23,111 nucleotides of DNA. Origin: Caryophanales bacterium UBA2298. Lineage in GTDB: Bacteria > Bacillota_I > Bacilli_A > Izemoplasmatales > Hujiaoplasmataceae. The notes under the pieces are model-generated. The model searched no databases. It had not been told where the DNA came from and saw nothing but the letters and a program-made list of their open reading frames with translations. Within the stretch, counting starts at the first letter, position 1. Every line of letters starts with the position of its first letter. Shown in pieces: positions 16,047 to 23,111 of the stretch. The DNA is taken from NCBI GenBank assembly GCA_002345425.1, contig DDWA01000018.1, forward strand, positions 1 to 23,111, read 5' to 3'. The position numbers and the translations under genes are program-made.

Positions 16047-16074
16047 TTGAAAAAAAATCGAGATATGTTATAAT
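16047..16074 (+). promoter_or_regulatory. Promoter of the S1-domain gene
   Basis: A TTGAAA -35 (16047-16052) lies 16 bases before TATAAT (16069-16074), which also has a TG-n extension (TGT). This is the most complete promoter in the window. Confidence 0.75.
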
Positions 16075-16103
16075 ATTTACAGTTTCTTTGAGGGGTGTTA
16101 AAT

Positions 16104-16433
16104 ATGAAACAAGGTGACATCGTCAAAGGTCGGATAACTAATATTAAGCCATACGGTGCATTTGTAAAAATTAATGATGAGATAGATGGATTAGTTCATA
16201 TATCTGAAATTAGTGATGGCTACGTTAGAAGTATAGAAGACTATCTTAGTGTCGGGGATGAAGTAACTTTAGAAGTTATAAAAGTTGATAATAACAAAAT
16301 AAGCTTAAGTTATAAAACCCAAAATAAGAAAAGACGTAAAAAAAGAGAATCTACCGAAGTAACAAGTGGTTTTAAACCTTTTGAAACTCAATTGAAAGCA
16401 TGGGTAGAAAAGTATCAAAAAGAGAATAATTAA
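16104..16433 (+). CDS. S1-domain RNA-binding protein (YugI/GSP13/CvfD type)
   Basis: A 109-residue protein with a single S1 OB-fold at residues 2-75 (GDIVKGRITNIKPYGAFVKI, GLVHISEISDGYV, VGDEVTLEVIKVD, KISLSYK), then a basic linker (KKRRKKRE) and a short C-terminal tail. Proteins of this type in Bacilli associate with ribosomes or regulate mRNA translation under stress; which of these applies here is not known. The start is ATG 16104, six bases after GAGGGGTG; an in-frame GTG at 16095 overlaps that site. It sits directly before pgi, as the yugI gene lies near pgi in B. subtilis, but is separated from it by a terminator and a new promoter. Confidence 0.9.
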   Translation: MKQGDIVKGRITNIKPYGAFVKINDEIDGLVHISEISDGYVRSIEDYLSVGDEVTLEVIKVDNNKISLSYKTQNKKRRKKRESTEVTSGFKPFETQLKAWVEKYQKENN

Positions 16434-16439
16434 AAAAGG

Positions 16440-16473
16440 CAATTCAAATTTTTAAAATTTGAATTGTTTTTTT
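16440..16473 (+). terminator. Intrinsic terminator after the S1-domain gene
   Basis: A palindrome of about 11 bp or more (16440-16450 with 16456-16466, AT-rich, small loop) is followed by seven or more T. It starts six bases after the stop. Confidence 0.85.
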
Positions 16474-16532
16474 AAAAACATAGGTAATTGGTATCATATT
16501 TCATATTAAGAAGCTCAAATTAAGATAATTTG

Positions 16533-16541
16533 TGTTATAAT
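16533..16541 (+). promoter_or_regulatory. Extended -10 promoter of pgi
   Basis: The sequence TGTTATAAT is an extended -10, 27 bases before the pgi ATG. No -35 at the expected distance. Confidence 0.65.
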
Positions 16542-16568
16542 ATTTTTGTAATTAGGAGGAAAATAAAA

Positions 16569-17900
16569 ATGAGTAAACATTTAAATTTAGATTATAAATA
16601 TGCATTATCATTTATCGAAAATGAAAATTTAGAAAATATTAACAAAGAGATAAAAAATGCTAGAAAAAAATTGGAAGATAAAACCGGTGAGGGGAATGAT
16701 TATCTAGGTTGGTTAGATCTCCCAGAACAAGTTGATTTAGAAGAAATTGACAAAATTAATGAGTCAGCTAGACAAATAAGAAAGCAAGCAAAGATTTTGG
16801 TCGTTATCGGAATTGGCGGATCATATTTGGGCGCAAAAGCTGCTATCGAGTATCTAAAACCATATTTTCCGAAAAGAAAGAACATTGAAATATTATTTGC
16901 TGGACATAATATGTCAAGTACATATTTGAGTGAATTAGTAGATTATCTTAAGAATAAAGAGTTTGCTGTTAACGTTATTTCTAAATCAGGGACAACAACT
17001 GAACCGGCAATAGCATTTAGAGTTTTAAAGAAATTATTAGAAGAAAAATACGGTAAAGATGAAGCGTCAAAAAGAATTTACGCAACTACAGATAAATCAA
17101 AAGGAGCATTAAGAGCATTAACGAACAATAATAACTATACAACTTTTGTCGTTCCTGATGATATTGGCGGTAGATTTTCTGTTTTAACAGCCGTTGGGTT
17201 ATTGCCAATAGCTGCTAGCGGTGTAAATGTTAAACAAATGCTTTCTGGGGCAAAAGCCGCAAGAAAAGAATATGACAAATATAGCATCTATAAGAATGAC
17301 GTTCATATGTATGTTGCTTTAAGAACTTTATTGTATCGTAAAGGATATAATATTGAAATGCTGGTAAATTACGAACCAAAATTAACTTATTTTTCGGAAT
17401 GGTGGAAACAATTATTTGGAGAATCGGAAGGTAAAGATAACAAAGGTTTGTTTGTTGCTAGTGCATCATTCTCCACCGATTTACATTCATTAGGTCAATA
17501 CATTCAAGACGGTCAAAGAATCCTTTTTGAAACTGTCATAAATATTCAACATCCAGAAAAAGACATAATAATTGAAGAAGACGATCAAGACTTAGATGGG
17601 TTAAATTACCTAAAACACAAAGGTTTAGATTATGTTAATAGCCAAGCTTTAAAAGGAACATTGTTAGCACACAAAGATGGAGGTGTTCCAAACCTAGTTA
17701 TTAACGTATCAAAAATAAATCCATATACCTTTGGCTATTTAGTTTACTTTTTTGAATTAGCAGTCGGTGTAAGCGGTTATTTACTTGATGTTAACCCGTT
17801 TAACCAACCAGGGGTCGAAGCATATAAGAAAAATATGTTTGCATTATTAGGGAAACCAGGATATGAAAAATTAAAAGCAGAGCTGGAAAAGAAGTTATAA
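16569..17900 (+). CDS. pgi: Glucose-6-phosphate isomerase
   Basis: Glycolytic and gluconeogenic enzyme interconverting glucose 6-phosphate and fructose 6-phosphate in the cytosol. It has 443 residues, the short bacterial type (B. subtilis Pgi is about 450). Motifs: VVIGIGGSYLGAKAAIEYL, the sugar-phosphate SIS loop SKSGTTTEPAIAFR, DDIGGRFSVLTAVGLLP, GESEGKDNKG with the active-site Glu, and near the end the conserved QPGVEAYKK with the catalytic-region Lys. I start at ATG 16569 with AGGAGGA eight bases before; an in-frame TTG at 16530 lies at the -10 element and cannot be the start. It has its own promoter and a terminator, so it is monocistronic. Confidence 0.97.
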   Translation: MSKHLNLDYKYALSFIENENLENINKEIKNARKKLEDKTGEGNDYLGWLDLPEQVDLEEIDKINESARQIRKQAKILVVIGIGGSYLGAKAAIEYLKPYFPKRKNIEILFAGHNMSSTYLSELVDYLKNKEFAVNVISKSGTTTEPAIAFRVLKKLLEEKYGKDEASKRIYATTDKSKGALRALTNNNNYTTFVVPDDIGGRFSVLTAVGLLPIAASGVNVKQMLSGAKAARKEYDKYSIYKNDVHMYVALRTLLYRKGYNIEMLVNYEPKLTYFSEWWKQLFGESEGKDNKGLFVASASFSTDLHSLGQYIQDGQRILFETVINIQHPEKDIIIEEDDQDLDGLNYLKHKGLDYVNSQALKGTLLAHKDGGVPNLVINVSKINPYTFGYLVYFFELAVGVSGYLLDVNPFNQPGVEAYKKNMFALLGKPGYEKLKAELEKKL

Positions 17901-17904
17901 AAGA

Positions 17905-17940
17905 AAATCAGCCACAATTTTATTTGGTGGCTGATTTATT
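17905..17940. terminator. Terminator hairpin between pgi and the dagK-like gene
   Basis: An 11-bp GC-containing stem (AAATCAGCCAC, 17905-17915, with 17927-17937) encloses an 11-base loop, followed on the plus strand by a TTATTTTT tract. For the minus-strand gene the hairpin includes the stop codon in its loop and its last coding bases in one arm, with a T-rich flank after it, so it may serve both genes. Confidence 0.82.
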
Positions 17941-18798
17941 TTTAAAGTCATTTTTATTGAAAGCATAAAACTTTCTTTTTTCAAAAGGACTAATCTCAAC
18001 TTGGTTGATATTACCCATCACTTCGCCGTCAGCTTGGAAGTAAGTTTCATGCGGGTGATAAATTTTAATATTTGTTCCAGTAAGCATTTTGACTTTTCTT
18101 TTTAAAGCTATGTGCCAACCCGGATAGATTATAACTAAAACAAGTTGCAGAAAGAGTTTTGATAAGTTATGTGCTACACAGATAACAAATTTTTCGTCTC
18201 TCGGATCTGCATTAGGGGATACTTTCATACCGCCACCAAAATATTTACCATTTTGTATAGCGGAGATAAAAACTTTTTTAAAATGATATTCTTGGCCATC
18301 AACTGTCAAATCAATTTCTACAGGTTGGTACCTGATAATAGCGCGGAAAACATTAATAAAATATGACAATTTCCCTTTTTTCTTATCATTATTAACATAA
18401 TGGCATACTAAACCATCAAAACCTAATCCGCAACCATTGATAAACTTTGTTGTACCGATATTGGTTTTAGCTTGGCCTATGGTAATGTCGGCTTCTTTAT
18501 ATTTTTTTAATGTTCTGAGAAAATCATTTCCAGAACCACTTTTACCTAAGTAAATTTTTTGCTTAATTTCATTAATATTTACGTTATTAATTAAATAATT
18601 AATTGATCCATCGCCACCCAAGTACAGTATATCAGTGATATTTTCATTCTTATCAAGAAAAGCATTCAAATCATTGATTTTAAGGGTTGAACGTAAGCGA
18701 AATGGTATTTTATATTTTTTAAAAAATTTAACGTATTTCAAAGTAGTTTTTTTAGATTTTCTGTTACTTGATAAAGGATTGTGGATTATTAGAAACAT
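17920..18798 (-). CDS. Diacylglycerol kinase-family lipid kinase (DagK/YegS type)
   Basis: A 292-residue soluble lipid kinase of the DAGK catalytic family. ATP-binding residues are visible: NPLSSNRKS at the N-terminus, LGGDGSINYLINN (Gly61-Gly-Asp63-Gly) and the GSGNDF loop (88-93, usually GTGND). The second domain has NGKYFGGGMKVSPNADPRDEKF and a late FQADGEVMG, both typical. DagK returns diacylglycerol to phosphatidic acid; YegS-like relatives phosphorylate other lipids, so the substrate is not settled. The ATG is preceded by AAGGAGCT on the minus strand. It is convergent with pgi and divergent from the tsaE operon, with its own extended -10. Confidence 0.88.
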   Translation of the reverse strand: MFLIIHNPLSSNRKSKKTTLKYVKFFKKYKIPFRLRSTLKINDLNAFLDKNENITDILYLGGDGSINYLINNVNINEIKQKIYLGKSGSGNDFLRTLKKYKEADITIGQAKTNIGTTKFINGCGLGFDGLVCHYVNNDKKKGKLSYFINVFRAIIRYQPVEIDLTVDGQEYHFKKVFISAIQNGKYFGGGMKVSPNADPRDEKFVICVAHNLSKLFLQLVLVIIYPGWHIALKRKVKMLTGTNIKIYHPHETYFQADGEVMGNINQVEISPFEKRKFYAFNKNDFKNKSATK

Positions 18799-18834
18799 AG
18801 TTAGCTCCTTGGTTTGCCTGAATCATCAATAATT

Positions 18835-18843
18835 ATTATATCA
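18835..18843 (-). promoter_or_regulatory. Extended -10 promoter of the dagK-like gene
   Basis: The minus strand reads TGATATAAT, 36 bases before the start codon. No -35 match seen. The remaining bases to the tsaE promoter at 18933 hold nothing else I recognise. Confidence 0.65.
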
Positions 18844-18932
18844 CATAAAGAAATTTATTAACCAGCATTGTGTAAGTTTAGTTAGATAATGGGTTTATTA
18901 TAATTGATTTCGATGTGATTTTGAGTTTTTTA

Positions 18933-18941
18933 TGATATAAT
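18933..18941 (+). promoter_or_regulatory. Extended -10 promoter of the tsa-glnS operon
   Basis: The sequence TGATATAAT lies 36 bases before the tsaE start. No clear -35. No other promoter or terminator is evident until after glnS. Confidence 0.65.
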
Positions 18942-18977
18942 TTTACTATAAATAATCGACGAAAGAGTGAGTTGAAA

Positions 18978-19439
18978 TTGGAAGTTAAAATAAGGCTAAA
19001 TTCAGTTGATGATACTCAAATGTTGGCTGAAATTATATCAGGATATGTTTTCCCGGGTATAATTATCGGACTAACAGGAGATTTGGGATCTGGAAAAACA
19101 ACTTTTACAAAATATTTATCAAAGTACATTGGTGTTTCTGACAATTTAAACTCACCAACTTTTACTATATTAAAAATCTATGATGGTTATTACAAATTAT
19201 ATCATATGGATGTTTATCGACTTGAAGATATCGGTTATGATTATGAATTGGACGAGTTTATATATGGTGATGGCATTTGTGTTATTGAGTGGTATCCATA
19301 TATTAAAACAATGTTGCCACAAGAAATTCTATCAATAGATTTTAGAGTTATTGATGAGTTTACTAGAGATGTCACAATAAAAGGGGAAGGTCCATATGAA
19401 AAAATTGTTAAAGCAATTAGTGATAGATACTGCCACTAA
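18978..19439 (+). CDS. tsaE: tRNA t6A synthesis ATPase TsaE
   Basis: Small P-loop ATPase needed with TsaB and TsaD to attach threonylcarbamoyl to A37 of ANN-decoding tRNAs. It has 153 residues. Walker A is GLTGDLGSGKTTFTK (Lys40), followed by LNSPTFTILKIYDG, YKLYHMDVYRLED and a Walker-B-like CVIEWYPYI. The start is not certain: TTG 18978 has GAGTGA seven bases upstream and is preferred; another TTG at 18972 would add two residues but lies too close to that site. No ATG is available before the conserved helix (DDTQMLAEI). Its 3' end overlaps tsaB by 44 bases. Confidence 0.93.
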   Translation: MEVKIRLNSVDDTQMLAEIISGYVFPGIIIGLTGDLGSGKTTFTKYLSKYIGVSDNLNSPTFTILKIYDGYYKLYHMDVYRLEDIGYDYELDEFIYGDGICVIEWYPYIKTMLPQEILSIDFRVIDEFTRDVTIKGEGPYEKIVKAISDRYCH

Positions 19440-20013
19440 ATATATTTATCTATCTTTAATTATTGGCGGCATTGAGAAACAATTCGTTTATGAAGAGGGT
19501 ATCAACAATCACTCTGTAACAATTATACCTTTTATTGAAAACATTCTAAAAAAAGAAGGTTTAAAACTCCCTGATCTTAATCAAGTTATTATTGGAATCG
19601 GACCTGGAAGTTACACTGGAGTAAGAATTGGTGTCACTGTAGCAAAGATGATAGGATATCTCAATAATCTAGAAGTTTATACAGTGTCCTCTTTAGCATT
19701 AATAGCTTCTCATTCTAATAAACCTTATGTTTTAGCACTAATTGATGCAAGAAGAGGTAATGCTTTTATGGGATTATATCGTAATGTTGATGATAAACTA
19801 GAAAGAATCAGTGAAGATGTACTGGATAATATAGAAAATCATCAAAACAATATAAATTTTGATTTTGATGTTATAGAAGACGGTAAACCTCAAATTGAAA
19901 AAATATTAAATTCTAACTTAATGGTTAAAGTTGAAGATATTCATAATTTGACTCCAAATTATTTGAGAATTACTGAAGCGGAAAGAAATCTAAGAAATGA
20001 AAATGACAATTAG
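19396..20013 (+). CDS. tsaB: tRNA t6A synthesis protein TsaB
   Basis: Partner and activator of TsaD in the t6A complex, an ASKHA-fold paralogue of TsaD that is not itself catalytic. It has 205 residues. The N-terminal domain is clear: LVIDTATKYIYLSLI, HSVTIIPFIENIL and the family core VIIGIGPGSYTGVRIGVTVAK, then ALIDARRGNAFMGLY. The C-terminal half is more divergent, as is usual. ATG 19396 lies inside tsaE, after GGGGAAGG; later GTG/TTG codons would cut into the first strand. Its stop overlaps rimI by 17 bases. The long overlaps imply translational coupling of the complex. Confidence 0.95.
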   Translation: MKKLLKQLVIDTATKYIYLSLIIGGIEKQFVYEEGINNHSVTIIPFIENILKKEGLKLPDLNQVIIGIGPGSYTGVRIGVTVAKMIGYLNNLEVYTVSSLALIASHSNKPYVLALIDARRGNAFMGLYRNVDDKLERISEDVLDNIENHQNNINFDFDVIEDGKPQIEKILNSNLMVKVEDIHNLTPNYLRITEAERNLRNENDN

Positions 20014-20440
20014 AGAAGCGGTGGTTGAAGATATCGAATTAATAGTTAAATATGAAAATGAGTATTTTCATAATTTTACTACTATATCAAAAATAGAAGA
20101 AGAAATCAATAATCCACTAATACATATTTATATGCTGGTAAATAAAGGAGTTCTAGGTTACGTTAATCTTTGGATTGATGACGATAAAGCTCAAATTAAC
20201 TCTCTTGTTATTTTAAAAGAGTTAAGAAATAAAGGCTACGGATTTAGATTTTTTAATTTTTTATTTAGAAAATTAGATGAATTAAGAGTAAAGGAAATAA
20301 CCCTTGAAGTTAGACCATCAAACCTAGCTGCTATGAAATTGTATGAAAAATGTGGATTTAATCAAGTAGCTGTAAGGAAAAATTATTACAATAATGGTGA
20401 AGACGCTTTACTTATGTATAAAAGATTAGGAAGTGATTAA
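19997..20440 (+). CDS. rimI: Ribosomal protein N-acetyltransferase RimI
   Basis: GNAT acetyltransferase. RimI acetylates the N-terminal alanine of ribosomal protein S18 using acetyl-CoA. It has 147 residues. The acetyl-CoA motif A is LRNKGYGFRFF (Arg-x-x-Gly-x-Gly), followed by TLEVRPSNLAAMKLYEKCGF and a C-terminal RKNYYNNGEDALLMYKRL with the usual active-site Tyr region. Two in-frame ATGs, 19997 and 20003, are possible; both lie within tsaB, the ribosome site (GGAAAG) is weak, and the second would start MTIREA as many RimI do. The tsaB-rimI-tsaD order is widespread in bacteria. Confidence 0.93.
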   Translation: MKMTIREAVVEDIELIVKYENEYFHNFTTISKIEEEINNPLIHIYMLVNKGVLGYVNLWIDDDKAQINSLVILKELRNKGYGFRFFNFLFRKLDELRVKEITLEVRPSNLAAMKLYEKCGFNQVAVRKNYYNNGEDALLMYKRLGSD

Positions 20441-20441
20441 T

Positions 20442-21440
20442 GTGTTTGTTTTAGGAGTTGAGACTAGCTGTGACGAAACTAGTGTCAGCATAGTTAAAGA
20501 TGGAAAAGAAGTGTTATCCAATGTTGTGTTATCTCAAATAGATATTCATAAAGAGTATGGTGGAGTTGTACCAGAAATTGCTTCTAGAGAGCATGTTAAA
20601 GGTATAACATATGTATTCGACAAAGCGATACACGACGCTAATATAAGATATGAAGATATTGATTTGATTGCTGTGACTAAAGGGCCAGGATTAATAGGTT
20701 CTTTGCTAATTGGAGTTAATGCAGCTAAAGTAATAAGTTTGAATTATAATATACCAATAGTAGGGGTTCATCATATAGCTGGTCATATATATGCGAATTA
20801 TATAGATAATGGTATGGAATTTCCTTTATTAGCACTTGTTGTTTCTGGTGGCCATACGGAATTAATATTAATGAATGATCATTATGATTTTCAAAAATTG
20901 GGAGAAACACAAGATGATGCAGTTGGAGAAGCTTACGATAAAGTCGCTAGGGTTTTGGGTCTACCTTATCCAGGAGGACCGATTGTTGACAAAAAAGCTA
21001 ACTTAGGAAAAGATACTTTAAATTTCCCAAGACCTATGGTTGACAGTGGTGATTTTAATTTCAGCTTTTCGGGATTAAAATCACACGTTATCAACATGCA
21101 TCATAATATGGTACAAAGAAATGAAGAAATTAATATAGAAGATTTTTGCGCAAGCTTTCAAGAGGCAGTAACAGATGTTTTGGTTAACAAAACTATTCAA
21201 GCAAAAAACCATTATAAAGTAAAACAAGTAATTGTCGCTGGAGGAGTAGCAGCTAATTCGGGATTGAGAAGAAAAATGAGGGAAAGAATTACGGATATTC
21301 CGGTTTATTTTCCTAAAATGGCTTACTGCACTGATAATGCAGCGATGATAGCTTCTGCAGGATATTTTCAATATTTAAAACAAGGTAAAGCTGATGATTT
21401 ATTACTAAACGGTCAATCAAGAGTAAATTTGGAGGGATAA
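20442..21440 (+). CDS. tsaD: tRNA N6-adenosine threonylcarbamoyltransferase TsaD
   Basis: Catalytic subunit of the t6A complex: transfers threonylcarbamoyl from its adenylate to tRNA A37. It has 332 residues. Hallmarks: LGVETSCDETSVSI at the N-terminus, metal ligands His111 and His115 in HHIAGH, VSGGHTEL, DDAVGEAYDKVARVLGLPYPGGP, FSGLKSHV, GGVAANSGLR and YCTDNAAMIA with the third metal ligand Asp. I use GTG 20442, five bases after AGGAAGTGA; an upstream in-frame GTG at 20433 is part of that site. The rimI stop ends at 20440. The glnS gene follows four bases after the stop. Confidence 0.97.
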   Translation: MFVLGVETSCDETSVSIVKDGKEVLSNVVLSQIDIHKEYGGVVPEIASREHVKGITYVFDKAIHDANIRYEDIDLIAVTKGPGLIGSLLIGVNAAKVISLNYNIPIVGVHHIAGHIYANYIDNGMEFPLLALVVSGGHTELILMNDHYDFQKLGETQDDAVGEAYDKVARVLGLPYPGGPIVDKKANLGKDTLNFPRPMVDSGDFNFSFSGLKSHVINMHHNMVQRNEEINIEDFCASFQEAVTDVLVNKTIQAKNHYKVKQVIVAGGVAANSGLRRKMRERITDIPVYFPKMAYCTDNAAMIASAGYFQYLKQGKADDLLLNGQSRVNLEG

Positions 21441-21444
21441 AACC

Positions 21445-23079
21445 ATGGAAATCACATCTAATTTTATTAAAACAATTATGGAAGAAGATTTAAATAGCGG
21501 AAAAGTTGATACAATTATCACAAGATTTCCGCCTGAGCCTAATGCATATCTGCATATAGGACATGCTCGAGCAATTATAACAAATTTTGAATTGGCTAAA
21601 CATTTTGGTGGAAAAACTAATCTTCGGTTCGATGATACTAATCCAGTAAAAGAAGATAGTTCTTTTGTGGAAGCAATTAAAAAGGACATAGAATGGTTGG
21701 GCTATACACCAGCAAAAGTTTTATTTGGTTCAGATTATTTTGAAGATACATATGAATTAGCTGTTAAGTTAGTTAAAAAAGGGTTGGCTTATGTGTGCGA
21801 TTTAAACGCCGAAGAAATGAAAGAATATCGTGGAACATTAACTACACCTGGAAAAGAATCTCCGTATAGAAATAGATCTATAGAAGATAATCTACGTTTA
21901 TTTGGCGAAATGAAAAATGGTAAATATAAAGATGGCAAGAAGACTCTAAGGGCTAAAATAGATATGTCTTCGCCGAATATGAACATGAGAGATCCTGTTA
22001 TTTATCGTATAATTCATATTGAGCATCATAACACTGGAAACAAATGGTGTATATACCCTATGTATGATTTTGCTCATCCTTTGCAAGATGCATTTGAGGG
22101 TGTAACTCATTCTTTATGTTCACTTGAATATGATGATCATCGAGTGCTTTACGATTGGTTTGTAGAAAAATGTGAAATGGAACATGTCCCACACCAATAT
22201 GAGTTTGGAAGACTTAATATTACCAACACAATTATGTCAAAAAGGTATTTAAAACAATTGGTAGATGAAAATATGGTTAGAGGTTACGATGATCCGAGAA
22301 TGCCAACATTAGCGGGATTAAGAAGAAGAGGATATACCAAAGATTCTATTATTAATTTTGTTTTATCTACAGGATTATCGAGAATTAATTCAACTGTATC
22401 GAATGAAATGTTAGAAACATCTTTACGAAACGATATAAATCATAAGGTTAAGAGAGTTAATGCAGTAATAGATCCTATAAAAGTAATTGTTACTAATTAT
22501 CCTGAAGATAAAATTGAATGGATAGAAGTCGAATATAATAACGATAATGAAACGTTAGGAAAAAGAAATATTGCTTTTGGTAGAAATTTATATATTGAAA
22601 GAGAAGATTTTTTAGAAGAAAAACCTAATAAAAAATGGAAAAGACTATCCTTAGGGTTAGAAGTTCGATTGATGCATGCGTATTTCATTAAATGCAATGA
22701 CGTGATTTATAATGAAGACGGTTCTGTAAAAGAGCTTCACTGCACTTATGATGAATTAACAAAATCTGGCAGTGGTTTTGATGAAAGAAAACCTAATGGT
22801 AATATTCATTTTGTAGAGGCTACTACTGCAATACCTGCAAAAATTAATTTATTTGAACCACTTTTAATGGATTCAGATGCAAAAAAAGACTTATTTTCAA
22901 GATTGAATCCAAATTCATGGCAAACATTTAATGGATTTGTTGAGCCATCATTAAAAGACACAAAATCTTTAGAAAGATTCCAATTTATCAGAAAAGGGTA
23001 TTTTTCTACTGATTATGATTCTAATAAAGGAAACTACATTTTTAATAGAATAGTGGAACTTAAATCATCATTTAACTAA
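21445..23079 (+). CDS. glnS: Glutaminyl-tRNA synthetase
   Basis: Class I aminoacyl-tRNA synthetase that charges tRNA-Gln directly. It has 544 residues, close to the E. coli enzyme. The catalytic signatures are FPPEPNAYLHIGHARAI (HIGH at 37-40) and MSKRYL (Met264-Arg267, the KMSKS equivalent). Between them, YPMYDFAHPLQDAFEGVTHSLCSLEY and GRLNITNTIMSKR distinguish GlnRS from GluRS. The C-terminal two beta-barrels for anticodon reading are present (DPIKVIVTNYP, AFGRNLYIEREDF, LSLGLEVRLMHA). ATG 21445 with GGAGGG eight bases upstream. It is joined to the tsa genes without a visible promoter. Many Firmicutes lack GlnRS and use GatCAB, so its presence is notable. Confidence 0.97.
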   Translation: MEITSNFIKTIMEEDLNSGKVDTIITRFPPEPNAYLHIGHARAIITNFELAKHFGGKTNLRFDDTNPVKEDSSFVEAIKKDIEWLGYTPAKVLFGSDYFEDTYELAVKLVKKGLAYVCDLNAEEMKEYRGTLTTPGKESPYRNRSIEDNLRLFGEMKNGKYKDGKKTLRAKIDMSSPNMNMRDPVIYRIIHIEHHNTGNKWCIYPMYDFAHPLQDAFEGVTHSLCSLEYDDHRVLYDWFVEKCEMEHVPHQYEFGRLNITNTIMSKRYLKQLVDENMVRGYDDPRMPTLAGLRRRGYTKDSIINFVLSTGLSRINSTVSNEMLETSLRNDINHKVKRVNAVIDPIKVIVTNYPEDKIEWIEVEYNNDNETLGKRNIAFGRNLYIEREDFLEEKPNKKWKRLSLGLEVRLMHAYFIKCNDVIYNEDGSVKELHCTYDELTKSGSGFDERKPNGNIHFVEATTAIPAKINLFEPLLMDSDAKKDLFSRLNPNSWQTFNGFVEPSLKDTKSLERFQFIRKGYFSTDYDSNKGNYIFNRIVELKSSFN

Positions 23080-23111
23080 AAAAGAGACGAAATTTATTCG
23101 TCTCTTTTATT
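23080..23111 (+). terminator. Intrinsic terminator after glnS
   Basis: A perfect 12-bp stem (23080-23091 with 23097-23108) with a five-base loop and T-rich right arm; the window ends three bases later, so the tail is only partly visible. Confidence 0.85.

Noticed and set aside
16530..16568. Longer pgi from an upstream TTG
   Set aside because: The TTG overlaps the extended -10 and would not be transcribed; AGGAGGA precedes the ATG at 16569.
18799..18977. Possible small RNA or riboswitch between the dagK-like gene and tsaE
   Set aside because: Apart from the two divergent extended -10 elements I could find no stable hairpin with a T-run or any known aptamer core.
21081..21371. 96-codon open frame antisense to tsaD
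   Set aside because: It is fully inside conserved tsaD sequence and has a low-complexity, Ser/Tyr-rich composition with no family resemblance.
1..23111. Mobile element, prophage, CRISPR array or toxin-antitoxin locus
   Set aside because: No transposase, integrase, terminal inverted repeats, regular direct repeats or short paired toxin/antitoxin frames were seen; all gaps between genes are short and explained by promoters and terminators.
1..23111. Mycoplasma-type code with UGA as Trp
   Set aside because: Trp is encoded by UGG in conserved motifs and UGA closes yfhO, ispD and ispF at the expected lengths.

Overview
The window is about 23 kb of AT-rich bacterial chromosome, densely packed with conserved housekeeping genes. 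Shine-Dalgarno sites are strong, stems followed by T-runs end most units, UGG encodes Trp and UGA is used as a stop (for example at the ends of yfhO, ispD and ispF). Gene content and order resemble low-GC Gram-positives: CdaA, YutD/YutI/YutG-like genes in a row, an S1 protein next to pgi, and hslO next to a dus gene. I infer a Bacilli or Mollicutes-related lineage with standard UGA stops (Acholeplasma, Izemoplasma, Haloplasma or Erysipelotrichia-like). I cannot name a species. No tRNA or rRNA gene, CRISPR array, insertion sequence or phage gene was seen, and no gene-free stretch exceeds 300 bases.

Layout. 1-4707: the 3' end of ksgA/rsmA overlaps glyA by one base; hslO (minus) faces glyA; dusB diverges from hslO; hflX (minus) faces dusB. 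Both convergent pairs share a bidirectional terminator. 4792-9314: a compact three-gene unit of a very large YfhO-type membrane protein, a CsbB/GtrB-like GT2 glycosyltransferase and a GtrA/GtcA-like flippase, the three parts of a lipid-linked sugar transfer system. 9340-10137: cdaA (c-di-AMP synthase) alone, without the usual cdaR-glmM partners.

10164-14907 is the most unusual region. It appears to be one operon of a 782-residue fusion (CrtI-like flavoprotein + SCP2-like sterol-carrier domain + about six membrane helices), a membrane PAS-GGDEF-like protein lacking the GGDEF signature, and ispD and ispF of the MEP isoprenoid pathway. The grouping suggests an isoprenoid- or lipid-related membrane function.

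14947-16020: yutD-like gene, NifU-like Fe-S scaffold and PgpA/YutG-like phosphatase. 16047-17940: S1-domain protein, then pgi; dagK-like lipid kinase (minus) faces pgi. 18933-23108: tsaE, tsaB, rimI and tsaD (tRNA t6A synthesis plus ribosomal protein acetylation), followed without a gap by glnS. Eight of the eleven promoters I propose carry TG-n directly before the -10 hexamer.
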